From CAVRAW01 sp963716135 (GTDB lineage Bacteria > Planctomycetota > Planctomycetia > Pirellulales > JADZDJ01), in the NCBI GenBank assembly GCA_963716135.1, contig OY970289.1, positions 1,054,001 to 1,118,000 on the forward strand: 64,000 nt of DNA. The letters are read 5' to 3'. Below, piece after piece: positions 9,729-19,835 of this stretch (its first letter is position 1; every line of letters begins with the position of its first letter). A program made the position numbers and the translations under genes. The notes beneath the pieces are model-generated. The model ran no database searches. It worked only from the letters and a program-made list of their open reading frames with translations, and was not told the origin of the DNA.

Positions 9729-10337
9729 ATGCGCTGGGCTCGATGGATCACGCCGTTGTGGCCGGGACTAACCCAACTCTGGTTCGCCGGAAGTTGGTGG
9801 GGTCTAGCCATCGGCTGCTCCTTCGCCTGGCTCGTGAGTTTGGCCTTCGTTTCCACGTTCGTTTGGACAGAGTTGGTTGGCCCTGTCTCGCGGCTGGGGG
9901 TATGGGGTTTGCTTCTGGTGGTGTGGGGAACGTCGTTGGCACTGTCGTTTCGGCAGTTGCTCACCGACGACCCTGCCAAAAGCGCAACTGCCGCCGAGGA
10001 CTTGTTTCGCCGAGCCCAACGCGAATACTTAAGTGGTAACTGGTACAAAGCCGAGCAACTGCTCAACAAGGTCGTCGAACTTAATGGAAAGGATGTGGAT
10101 GCGGAATTGATGTTGGCCGCTTTGCTGCGCCGCACCGGACAGTTGACCGAAGCCGCCGATCGGCTCCGGCGATTGCAATCCAGCGACGGCGCGGAGAAAT
10201 GGGCCAGCGAAATCGCCCGCGAACGACAACTGCTGGACGAGCAATTCCATCCGCCGCCAAACGAAAACTCAACACCATCAAGTCAACCCAAAAATAAACC
10301 CACCGACGAAGATTCGTCAGCCAATCAAGCAGCATAG
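9729..10337 (+). CDS. Membrane protein with TPR-like helical tail
   Basis: 202 residues. Two hydrophobic helices occupy about residues 14-45 (WFAGSWWGLAIGCSFAWLVS) and 55-75. A cytoplasmic helical pair (AEDLFRRAQREYLSGNWYKA and the next 30 residues) looks like one to two tetratricopeptide units, followed by a Pro/Asn/Ser-rich tail. I chose the ATG at 9729 because GGAGG lies nine bases upstream; an in-frame upstream start at 9705 has none. It ends 28 nt before clpC on the same strand, so the two may be co-transcribed. Function unknown; TPRs suggest protein-protein contacts. Confidence 0.7.
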   Translation: MRWARWITPLWPGLTQLWFAGSWWGLAIGCSFAWLVSLAFVSTFVWTELVGPVSRLGVWGLLLVVWGTSLALSFRQLLTDDPAKSATAAEDLFRRAQREYLSGNWYKAEQLLNKVVELNGKDVDAELMLAALLRRTGQLTEAADRLRRLQSSDGAEKWASEIARERQLLDEQFHPPPNENSTPSSQPKNKPTDEDSSANQAA

Positions 10338-10365
10338 AGGCTGCTGACAAAAGAAGGTCATCACC

Positions 10366-12960
<2,595 letters not shown>

Positions 12961-12990
12961 TTCACAGCGGTCTGAATTCACCGTCATCCA

Positions 12991-13022
12991 AGCCCAGGGG
13001 TTGCAGCCCCTGGGCTTTTTTC
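12991..13022 (+). terminator. Rho-independent terminator after clpC (copy 1)
   Basis: A 10-bp stem AGCCCAGGGG/CCCCTGGGCT with loop TTGCAG is followed by seven T. An almost identical element, including flanking CCA before and TGCGCGG after, occurs at 14917 behind the SulP gene. Confidence 0.9.
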
Positions 13023-13092
13023 GTGCGCGGTCGATGTTCGCAGAGGGGCGGCGGCAGCTTGACCTTGCCCAATCGCCTCGCCAAGAGCTAAA

Positions 13093-14905
13093 GTGCAGCC
13101 CCTTTTGCAATTTTTGGGAGCACTCGTGCCGCGCTACCTTCCCAAGTCCATCGTTTGTCTTCGCGAGGGTTTCAGCCGCCAGCAACTCCTCGGTGATCTG
13201 TTCGCAGGCGTTACGGTCGGCATGATCGCGCTGCCGTTGGCCATGGCTTTCGGCATCGCCTCGATACCCGACGGCGTGATGCACCCCGCCGGAATTTCTC
13301 CGCCGGCGATGGGCCTGTACACGGCGATCGTCGCCGGTTTTTTGATCTCGCTGTTGGGGGGCAGCCGCGTACAGATCGGCGGACCCACCGGCGCATTCAT
13401 CGTCATCATCTATGGTGTCGCGGCACGGCATGGCTACGCCGGCCTGGCCACCGCCACCGTGATGGCCGGCATCATTGTCATCTTGATGGGCCTCTGCCGG
13501 CTGGGCGCCGTCATCAAGTTCATTCCCTATCCGGTGACCACCGGCTTCACCGCAGGCATCGCGGTCATTATCTTCTCGTCGCAAGTCAAAGATTTCGCCG
13601 GGCTGCGCATGGGCGCCGTGCCCGCCGAATTCATTGACAAGTGGCAAGCTTATTTCGCCAACCTGGCTTCGTGGAGTCCGGTGGCGGTATCCATCGGCGT
13701 CGGCACGCTGCTGCTGATGCTGCTGTTGCGCCGATTTGCTCCCCGCGTGCCCGCCGCGATCGTGGCGGTAATCGTCGCCTCGTGTCTCACGTCTTTGCTG
13801 CATTTGCAAATCGACACCATCGGCAGCCGCTTCGGCGGCATTCCCCACACGCTGCCGGTTCCAAGTTTGTCGGCGATCGACCTGAAGCTATTTCGCGATT
13901 TGATTCCCGACGCCTTCACCATCGCGCTGCTCATCGCCATCGAGTCGCTCCTTTCTGCTGTGGTGGCCGACGGCATGACCGGCGGGCGCCACAAAGCAGA
14001 TTGCGAACTGGTCGGCCAAGGCATCGCCAACATTGCAGCGATCCTGTTTGGCGGAATACCCGCCACCGGCGCCATCGCCCGCACGGCCGCCAATATCAAG
14101 TCGGGCGGCCGTACGCCGCTGGCGGGCATCGTCCATGCGTTCACATTGCTGGCGATCATTCTGATTGCCGCTCCGTTGGCTTCGGCCATTCCTTTGTCGG
14201 CGTTGGCGGCGGTGCTGATCATGGTCGCCTGGAACATGAGCGAGTTCGACGAATTCCGCTCGCTGTTTCGCGCCCCCCAGCGACGTTTTCGTTTTGCTGA
14301 CCACTTTCGGCCTGACCGTATTTACGGACCTGCGCCTGGCCGTCGGCGTCGGCATGGTCTTGGCCTCGATGTTGTTCATGAAGCGGATGGCCGATGTTTC
14401 GAACATTACGCGCGATTACCCGCGAGTTCGACCAGAGCGACGAAGAGCTGGGCAATCTTAAAGATCCCAACTCCACCGCCAGCCGCGACGTGCCCCCGGG
14501 CGTCGAAGTGTATGAAATCAACGGTCCGTTTTTCTTCGGCGTGGCCGATCGCCTGAAAGATGTTCTCCACAATCTCGAGCGCGCGCCAAAAGTGTTCATC
14601 CTGCGAATGCGCCGCGTGCCCTCGATCGACGCCAGCGGCATGCACGCCCTGGAGGAGTTTCACGACAAGTGCAAGCGCGACGGCACGTTGCTCTTGTTGT
14701 CGGGCGTGCACGCCCAGCCGCTGTTCGCTTTCACGCGCAGCGGGTTCATCGACGTCGTGGGGTCGGAAAACATGTTCGGCAATCTCGACGACGCGTTGAA
14801 CCGCGCGGGAATTCCTGGGCCTGGCGCCGAAAAGTGCGCCCGCCGACTGCCGAGCCGGAAGTTGCCCGCGAAAAACCCTCTTCGCGCCAAAGCAAGTCAG
14901 CGTAA
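13093..14905 (+). CDS. SulP-family anion permease with STAS domain (several frameshifts)
   Basis: Inner-membrane SLC26/SulP transporter (sulfate, bicarbonate or related anions; substrate not predictable). The transmembrane core runs from DLFAGVTVGMIALPLAMAFG through GGPTGAFIV, YPVTTGFTAGIAVII and GGIPATGAIARTAANIKSGG. The C-terminal STAS domain shows YEINGPFFFGVADRLKD and VPSIDASGMHALEEF. The frame shifts at a C6 run (14273-14278; five C give APSDVFVLLTTFGLTVFTD), again near 14411-14423, and probably twice near 14805-14850, where the end would be ...PPTAEPEVAREKPSSRQSKS with a stop at 14903-14905, 11 nt before a terminator. The start is the GTG at 13093. A decayed gene is possible, but neighbouring genes show the same error type. 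Confidence 0.85.
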
Positions 14906-14916
14906 TCCCCTCTCCA

Positions 14917-14947
14917 AGCCCAGGGGTTGCAACCCCTGGGCTTTTTT
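14917..14947 (+). terminator. Rho-independent terminator after the SulP gene (copy 2)
   Basis: A perfect 26-nt palindrome (arms AGCCCAGGGGTTG/CAACCCCTGGGCT) followed by a T run. It is nearly the same sequence as copy 1 at 12991; the main difference is the loop base that makes this copy fully palindromic. Confidence 0.9.
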
Positions 14948-15101
14948 CATGCGCGGCTGCCCGCTAGCACGCTTGCGCACTTACCCAGCTTCCATAACCG
15001 GAAATCTCGCCGCGATCGGCATTCTTTTTTCAAGCGATAGGGTCGCAAGGCCGATCCGTATAACGGCGCGCTCCCTGCGCGCGCTGGGAGTGCTATCGCC
15101 G

Positions 15102-15229
15102 CACTGAACACTGAACTATGAGCAATGAACATTGAACAACACGTCAATTAATGCGGTTAATCCGTAATTCACTGCTCATTGCTCAGCGCTCATAGCTTCC
15201 TAACCACAGACCACTGACCACCGACCACT
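15102..15229. repeat. TGAACAATGAGC-type inverted repeat plus ACCACTGACC tract
   Basis: The left arm (15102-15138, TGAACACTGAACTATGAGC and on) and right arm (15168-15200, CACTGCTCATTGCTCAGCGC and on) are imperfect complements around an AT-rich loop. A separate tract of degenerate ACCACTGACC units (15201-15229) follows immediately and occupies the position of the mlaE ribosome site. Confidence 0.68.
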
Positions 15230-15234
15230 TGCCT

Positions 15235-16104
15235 ATGTCCACTGCTGCCACTGCACCGCTTCCGCAAAACAATCACGGTTTCCTCCGCGGCATGACCAAG
15301 TGGGTTGCCGACCTTGGCGAAGTCGTGACGAATTGGGTTGTCGTATTGGGCGACGTGGCCCTGTTCTCTGTGCGCACCTTCCGCTGGATGGTGGGCCGAA
15401 TGCCACGAAAAGACATTTTGATGCCCAACTTCTACCAGATCGGCGTGCTGAGCCTACCCGTCGTGTCGCTCACCGGCACGTTCATCGGCATGGTGCTGGC
15501 GGTGCAAAGCTACACGCAGTTCCGCAGCATGCGATTGGAAAGCCGTTTGGGCGCGGTGATCAACGAATCGTTGGTCCGCGAGTTGGGGCCGGTACTGGCC
15601 GCCACGATGTTGGCCGGCCGCGTCGGCAGCGCCATCGCCGCCGAATTGGGCACCATGCGCGTCACCGAGCAGATCGACGCCCTGGCCTGCATGGGCGCCA
15701 ATCCGCTGTATTATCTGGTAGTCCCGCGATTCCTGGGCTGCTTATTATTGATCCCCGCGCTAACTGTGATGGCCGACTTCATGGGCGTGGTGGGCGGCGC
15801 ATTTTACAGCATCAACATTTTGAAGATCGATTCTCACTTCTACTGGCAAAACTCGCAAAACTACGTCGGAAGCTGGGATCTGTTCACCGGCATATTCAAA
15901 ACGCTATTTTTCGGCGCGGCGATTGCGCTGATTAGCTGCCACCGCGGATTCCACTGCGACCCGGGCGCCGAAGGCGTGGGCCGCGCCGCCACGAATGCCT
16001 TCGTTTATTCGTTCGTCGTGATCTTGATTCTCGATTTGTTCCTGAACATCGGCATCGACGCAGTGTACACCGCCATTTGGCCCAACAGCGCAAAGTTGAT
16101 CTAA
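15235..16104 (+). CDS. mlaE: MlaE-type lipid ABC permease
   Basis: 289 residues, intact. Inner-membrane permease of the MlaFEDB phospholipid transporter that helps keep outer-membrane asymmetry. The family core is clear: IGVLSLPVVSLTGTFIGMVLA, ESLVRELGPVLAATMLAGRVGSAIAAELGTMRVTEQIDAL, and the helical end with GFHCDPGAEGVGRAATNAFV. An N-terminal extension of about 55 residues precedes the first core helix. I took the ATG at 15235; no Shine-Dalgarno sequence is visible because a word tract lies upstream. It is first in an mlaE-mlaF-mlaD order interrupted by a four-helix-bundle gene. Confidence 0.93.
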   Translation: MSTAATAPLPQNNHGFLRGMTKWVADLGEVVTNWVVVLGDVALFSVRTFRWMVGRMPRKDILMPNFYQIGVLSLPVVSLTGTFIGMVLAVQSYTQFRSMRLESRLGAVINESLVRELGPVLAATMLAGRVGSAIAAELGTMRVTEQIDALACMGANPLYYLVVPRFLGCLLLIPALTVMADFMGVVGGAFYSINILKIDSHFYWQNSQNYVGSWDLFTGIFKTLFFGAAIALISCHRGFHCDPGAEGVGRAATNAFVYSFVVILILDLFLNIGIDAVYTAIWPNSAKLI

Positions 16105-16105
16105 C

Positions 16106-16136
16106 AAACGATAAACGATAAATGATAAACGATAAG
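16106..16136 (+). repeat. Left ATAAACGATAAA arm flanking the four-helix-bundle gene
   Basis: Degenerate ACGATAAACGATAAATGATA tract starting one base after the mlaE stop. Its complement recurs at 16488-16520, so the four-helix-bundle gene lies between inverted copies. Confidence 0.75.
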
Positions 16137-16145
16137 TCGAATTTG

Positions 16146-16483
16146 ATGGCTCGCACCAAGCAGTTCGCGCTGCGCGTCATTCGAATGTACACAACGTTGT
16201 CGAAGGCAACAGTTGCGCAAGTGCTCGGGCACAGGTCTTGCGGAGCGGAACTTCAGTCGGAGCCCATTATCGCGAGGCGAATCGCGCTCGCTCGACACCT
16301 GAATTCGTAAGCAAGCTCGAGGTTGCCATCCAGGAATTGGATGAAACAAGATACTGGTTCGAACTCCTTGTGGAAGCAAAACTCGTCCGCGCGCCACAGC
16401 TCGCGGCACTGCAGGCCGAAGCTACAGAACTGACCGCAATTCTGACGTCATCGGTGAAAACCGCAAAAGCCCGGAAACGATAG
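16146..16483 (+). CDS. Four-helix-bundle protein, 23S rRNA IVP/S23-like (frameshift)
   Basis: About 112 residues. The segments FALRVIRMYTTLSKATVAQVLG, RSGTSVGAHYREANRARS, FVSKLEVAIQELDETRYWFELL and ELTAILTSSVKTAKARKR match the four-helix-bundle family that includes proteins encoded in 23S rRNA intervening sequences and the Avd accessory proteins of diversity-generating retroelements. The frame breaks near 16233; adding one C (CACCAG) restores HQVLRSGTSVGAHYRE. A start at 16122 inside the left repeat arm is also open (MINDKSNL). It sits between mlaE and mlaF, is unrelated to lipid transport, and is flanked by inverted repeats, so I infer an insertion. No reverse transcriptase or rRNA is nearby. 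Confidence 0.82.
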
Positions 16484-16487
16484 CCTC

Positions 16488-16520
16488 CATTTAGCACTTA
16501 TCGTTTAGCGTTTATCGATT
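16488..16520 (-). repeat. Right ATAAACGATAAA arm flanking the four-helix-bundle gene
   Basis: Reads TTAGCACTTATCGTTTAGCG and on, which is the inverse of the left arm at 16106-16136. It starts four bases after the four-helix-bundle stop and ends just before mlaF. Confidence 0.75.
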
Positions 16521-16526
16521 CGACCC

Positions 16527-17365
16527 ATGTCCACCGCCGCTTCCAATTCGAACGAACTCATTCTGGAGACACGCAACCTGCACGTGTCCTTCGGGAAACA
16601 GGCGGTGCTGCGCACCATCAACCTTAAGGTCCCGCGCGGCGAAACCTTGGTCGTCATTGGCGAAAGTGGCTGCGGAAAGACGGTGCTGTTGAAAACGCTC
16701 ATCGGGCTGGTACGCCCGACCAAGGGCGAGGCTTTTTTCGACGGAAAGAACTTGAGCCAACTTAACGACAAACAACTCACGCATGAACGCACTCGTTATG
16801 GCTTCTTGTTCCAAGGCTCGGCCTTGTTCGACAGCCTCACGGTGATTCAAAACGTGTCGTTCCCGCTCAAAGAGCACACCACAAAAAATCCCGACGAAAT
16901 TCGCAAGGCCGCCAGCGAGAAACTCGGCGAAGTGGGATTGCCGCTGGATGTCGCCGCGAAGCGCCCCGCCGAGCTTTCCGGCGGAATGCGCAAGCGCGTC
17001 GGCTTGGCTCGCGCCTGGCGCTAAATCCCGAGATCATGCTCTACGACGAACCGACCACCGGCTTGGATCCGATCATGAGCGACGTCATCAACGAACTGAT
17101 CGGCCGCACGCGCAAGCTGCATCCGGTGACCAGCATCGTAGTGACGCACGACATGAACACGGTGCGCAAAGTGGCCGACCGCGTGGTGATGATGTTCCCG
17201 CTTGCGCGCCTGCGGCCCGATGAACCGCAGATCATTTTCGACGGCCCGCCGGAGGCCCTGGAGCGTAGCGCCGACAAGCGCGTCGTGCAATTCGTCCGCG
17301 GCGAGGCCGGCGAACGGTTGATGGAGATGGAACGGGCGAGCACGCAACAAAAAGCGTTGGGATAA
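16527..17365 (+). CDS. mlaF: MlaF-type ABC ATPase (frameshift)
   Basis: ATPase of the Mla phospholipid transporter, about 279 residues after correction. Walker A is GESGCGKT (about 46-53), the Q-loop GFLFQGSALFDSLTV, the signature LSGGMRKRVGLARA, Walker B EIMLYDEPTTGLDP and the switch region VVTHDMN. The frame breaks at 17014-17015: adding one C (GCGCCCTGGCG) gives ARALALNPEIMLYDEP. The same GCGCCCTGG-to-GCGCCTGG loss occurs in the copper ATPase, suggesting a systematic error. It lies between two word-tract repeats. Confidence 0.93.
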
Positions 17366-17440
17366 ATGAACTATGAACATTGAACAATGAGCAATGAACT
17401 AGCGATTTCAGTTCACTGTTCAGTGCTCATCGCTCATAGC
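17366..17440. repeat. TGAACAATGAGC-type word-tract inverted repeat
   Basis: The left arm (17366-17400, ATGAACATTGAACAATGAGC and on) and right arm (17408-17440, GTTCACTGTTCAGTGCTCAT and on) fill the mlaF-mlaD gap. The right arm ends just before the mlaD start, which has no visible ribosome site. Confidence 0.72.
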
Positions 17441-17448
17441 TAAATTTC

Positions 17449-18510
17449 ATGGACGAACGAGTCGTACAATTTCGCGTCGGAGTGATGGTGCTGGCCAGCC
17501 TCATCATCACCGGTATTCTTGCGCTGTTGTTCGGCGAATTGCCGTCCGCGCTGCGCGGCGGCTACGTCATCTATATCAAATTCGCGTCTGCACCCGGCGT
17601 CTCGCAAGATACGCCGGTCCGCAAAAGCGGCCAGCCCATTGGCCGGGTGACCAAGGTCGAATTCGCGCCCGACAACGAAGTGCTGGTCACGGCGCGCATC
17701 AACGGCAATGTCGATCTGTATTGCGACGAGGCGGTGCGCATCAAAACGGGCCTGTTGGGCGATGCTGAAATGGAATTCGTCCCCGGCTCCAAGCGGCCCA
17801 CGAAGCGAGTGCGCATCAAGCCGGGCGATCTGCTGGTCGGCACGGTCATGGTCGATCCGCTGCAAGCGTTCGCCGACCTGGAAGGCAATTTGACCCGCGC
17901 CTTCACGGCGCTGGGCGACGCCGGCAACGAAGTCGCCAAGCTGGCAAAGAGCCTGAACGATCAAGTGAATACCAACGACTTCTCCCGAGTCATGAATGAA
18001 ACCGAAGGGGCGCTGAAGTCGTTCCAGAAGTCGATGGCCGACGTGGACGACATCATCGGCGACGAGAACGTGAAGCGAGACCTGAAGAAGGCCGCCTCCG
18101 ATCTGCCCAAGGTATTGGCCGACACGCGCGAAACCATGTCGGGATTCCAAAAGACCGTCGCGCTGGCCAACGAAAACCTGCGCAACGTGCAAACATTTAC
18201 CGGCGCGCTGGACAAGCAGGGAGAAAACATCATCGGCAACATGTCGCAAAGCGTGGAGCGATTGGACGAACTGTTGGGCCAGATGAACCGCTTTAGCCGG
18301 CAGCTCAACAGCCGTGAAGGATCGTTGGGGCAGTTGGTCAGCAATCCTGATCTGTACAACAATCTCAGCCAGGCGGCCGAAAACGTGAACAAGCTCACTC
18401 GCAAGCTCGAGCCCATCTTGTGCGATGCGCGCGTGATCACCGACAAGATCGCGCGAAATCCGGGCATCATTCTCCGCGACGCCGTGCAACCCGGCCCGGG
18501 CATCAAGTAG
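17449..18510 (+). CDS. mlaD: MlaD-type MCE substrate-binding protein
   Basis: 353 residues, intact. Membrane-anchored MCE-domain protein that forms the periplasmic lipid channel of the Mla system. One N-terminal membrane segment (VGVMVLASLIITGILALLFG, about 10-29) is followed by the MCE domain (GGYVIYIKFASAPGVSQDTPV, KSGQPIGRVTKVEF, about 37-125). A long helical, coiled-coil-like tail (about 140-340) follows. This is longer than E. coli MlaD (about 180 residues) and closer to long MCE proteins thought to extend across the periplasm (inference). The E-type repeat starts at its stop codon. Confidence 0.92.
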   Translation: MDERVVQFRVGVMVLASLIITGILALLFGELPSALRGGYVIYIKFASAPGVSQDTPVRKSGQPIGRVTKVEFAPDNEVLVTARINGNVDLYCDEAVRIKTGLLGDAEMEFVPGSKRPTKRVRIKPGDLLVGTVMVDPLQAFADLEGNLTRAFTALGDAGNEVAKLAKSLNDQVNTNDFSRVMNETEGALKSFQKSMADVDDIIGDENVKRDLKKAASDLPKVLADTRETMSGFQKTVALANENLRNVQTFTGALDKQGENIIGNMSQSVERLDELLGQMNRFSRQLNSREGSLGQLVSNPDLYNNLSQAAENVNKLTRKLEPILCDARVITDKIARNPGIILRDAVQPGPGIK

Positions 18511-18549
18511 CGTTTAGCCGCGACGCGAAGCGGAGCGCGTCTAACGCGT
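18508..18549. repeat. E-type repeat CGTTTAGCCGCGACGCG (copy 1)
   Basis: CGTTTAGCCGCGACGCG, then AAGCGGAGCGCG and TCTAACGCG. It begins at the mlaD stop and includes the stop of the convergent PEGA gene (18541-18543). Its outer parts (CGTTTAG/CTAACGCG) are partly complementary. Other copies are at 30807-30839 (inside the copper ATPase) and 39069-39099. Confidence 0.72.
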
Positions 18550-19542
18550 CACCGGCGCATCCGGTCCTGGCGGCAATTGGCCCATCGGATGCCATCCCTG
18601 CGGAACAGAGTATGGAATTGGCGCGGGCGCCGCGGCGGGAGGAGCCGCTGCCGGCGGCGCGCTTGTCGGCGGTGGAACATACTGCGGCGCTGCCGACGGC
18701 GCGCTTTCAGGGAACAGGCCGCCCGGCGAACCATACTGCGGCGACGGACCGCCGACGCCAAACCCACCCGGCGACGAAAAGCCCGGCCCGTAAGTCGGCG
18801 GCGGGGAATAAGTCGGCGCGAGGTTGCCCGGTGGCGGAGAAACTGTGCCTCCCGGCGGCGGATAGACGGAACTCCCCGGCGGTGCGTAGCTCGGCGCGCC
18901 GGCCGGCGGAGCATAGGCGCCGCTGGGCGGCAACGTCGGCGCCGAATTGAACGGCGCGGAATTGATGGGCGGCGAAATCGTCGAAGGCTGAGGAAACGCG
19001 CCCGGCGGCGGCAGCGTGTTCTGCGGCGGCAAAGCGCCCGGCGGCGGCAAAGTCTCGACCGGCGGCGTGGTGATCGGCGGTCCGGTAATGATGGGCTGCA
19101 CTGCGGCGGCAGGAATTGCACGGCCGTTGTTGCGCAATTGTTCGGCGCGGTTCAAAAGCTGATCATTCGACACAATCACCATGGGCGACATTTGATAGTC
19201 GTAGCTGCGTTCGTCGCGAATCTTCCCCGGCCAGATGTTCTCGCTGAAGAAGTCGACGCCAAAGACGTCGTACCACGGCGCCGGCATCGGCTGATAAACC
19301 GTCAGCGTTTCGAAGCCATCTTTCACCAGTCGGATTTTGCGCGTGCCGTAGTACGTGTAATTCACGGCCACCGGCGTGGTGCCGATTTGGTAATCGTCCA
19401 CGTACACCGCCGCCCCCGGCGGATTGCTGCGAATCGTCATCCGCCGCTCGACGCAGCCGCCGGCATCGGCAACCAGCGACAATAGCGCCAGCGCGGAAGC
19501 CAGTCGACCAAAGCGGCGCGATATTGCGAGCCTCGACATCAA
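18541..19542 (-). CDS. PEGA-domain lipoprotein with Pro-rich tail
   Basis: 333 residues. The N-terminal hydrophobic stretch LASALALLSLVADAGGC carries a probable lipobox, giving a lipoprotein anchored at Cys30. A PEGA-type domain follows (MTIRSNPPGAAVYVDDYQIG, then PVAVNYTYYGTRKIRLVKDG), a beta module often found in envelope proteins. From about residue 150 the protein is Pro/Gly/Ala-rich (PPPGALPP, PPAGAPSYAPPG), probably a disordered spacer. It is convergent with mlaD and divergent from the PP2C gene. The alternative start one codon later is equally good. Confidence 0.78.
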   Translation of the reverse strand: MMSRLAISRRFGRLASALALLSLVADAGGCVERRMTIRSNPPGAAVYVDDYQIGTTPVAVNYTYYGTRKIRLVKDGFETLTVYQPMPAPWYDVFGVDFFSENIWPGKIRDERSYDYQMSPMVIVSNDQLLNRAEQLRNNGRAIPAAAVQPIITGPPITTPPVETLPPPGALPPQNTLPPPGAFPQPSTISPPINSAPFNSAPTLPPSGAYAPPAGAPSYAPPGSSVYPPPGGTVSPPPGNLAPTYSPPPTYGPGFSSPGGFGVGGPSPQYGSPGGLFPESAPSAAPQYVPPPTSAPPAAAPPAAAPAPIPYSVPQGWHPMGQLPPGPDAPVTR

Positions 19543-19835
19543 AATGCCTGTGATTGCGCGATCTGCATCCGCAGCGGCGCTGGTGCGCCGCCTGGCCCTC
19601 GACCGAACGGCCTAACCGAAGAGGGCGGGAGTATAGTGCCGTCGTGCCGCCCGGAACCAGAGCGGATGTGGCCGGCGCCGCGCCAGCGGCGGCCGTCTCG
19701 AGGCATTTAGGCTACTTTCGCCTGCACTCCGCAGTTAGAATGGGCGCTTTGTGCGAAGCACCCCGAAGTGCCAGCACACTTTTCAGCTTTTACTCCACAC
19801 CCTTGACCCCTCAGGTTTCCTGAGGAAGCACGAGC

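Larger units (their letters stand above)
14906..15234. other. Gene-free region upstream of mlaE
   Basis: Holds terminator copy 2 (14917-14947), a short GC hairpin around 15065-15092 (GCGCTCCC/GGGAGTGC), a TGAACAATGAGC-type inverted repeat (15102-15200) and a short ACCACTGACC tract (15201-15229) that runs up to the mlaE start. No ORF or convincing promoter is seen. Confidence 0.6.

Noticed and set aside
13093..14905. SulP gene called as a pseudogene
   Set aside because: Although it has the most breaks, each is a 1-2-nt change at short runs like those in essential genes nearby, and all domains remain recognisable; an error explanation is simpler.
16146..16483. A 23S rRNA intervening sequence or diversity-generating retroelement
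   Set aside because: No rRNA sequence, reverse transcriptase or template repeat is adjacent; only the protein family is shared.
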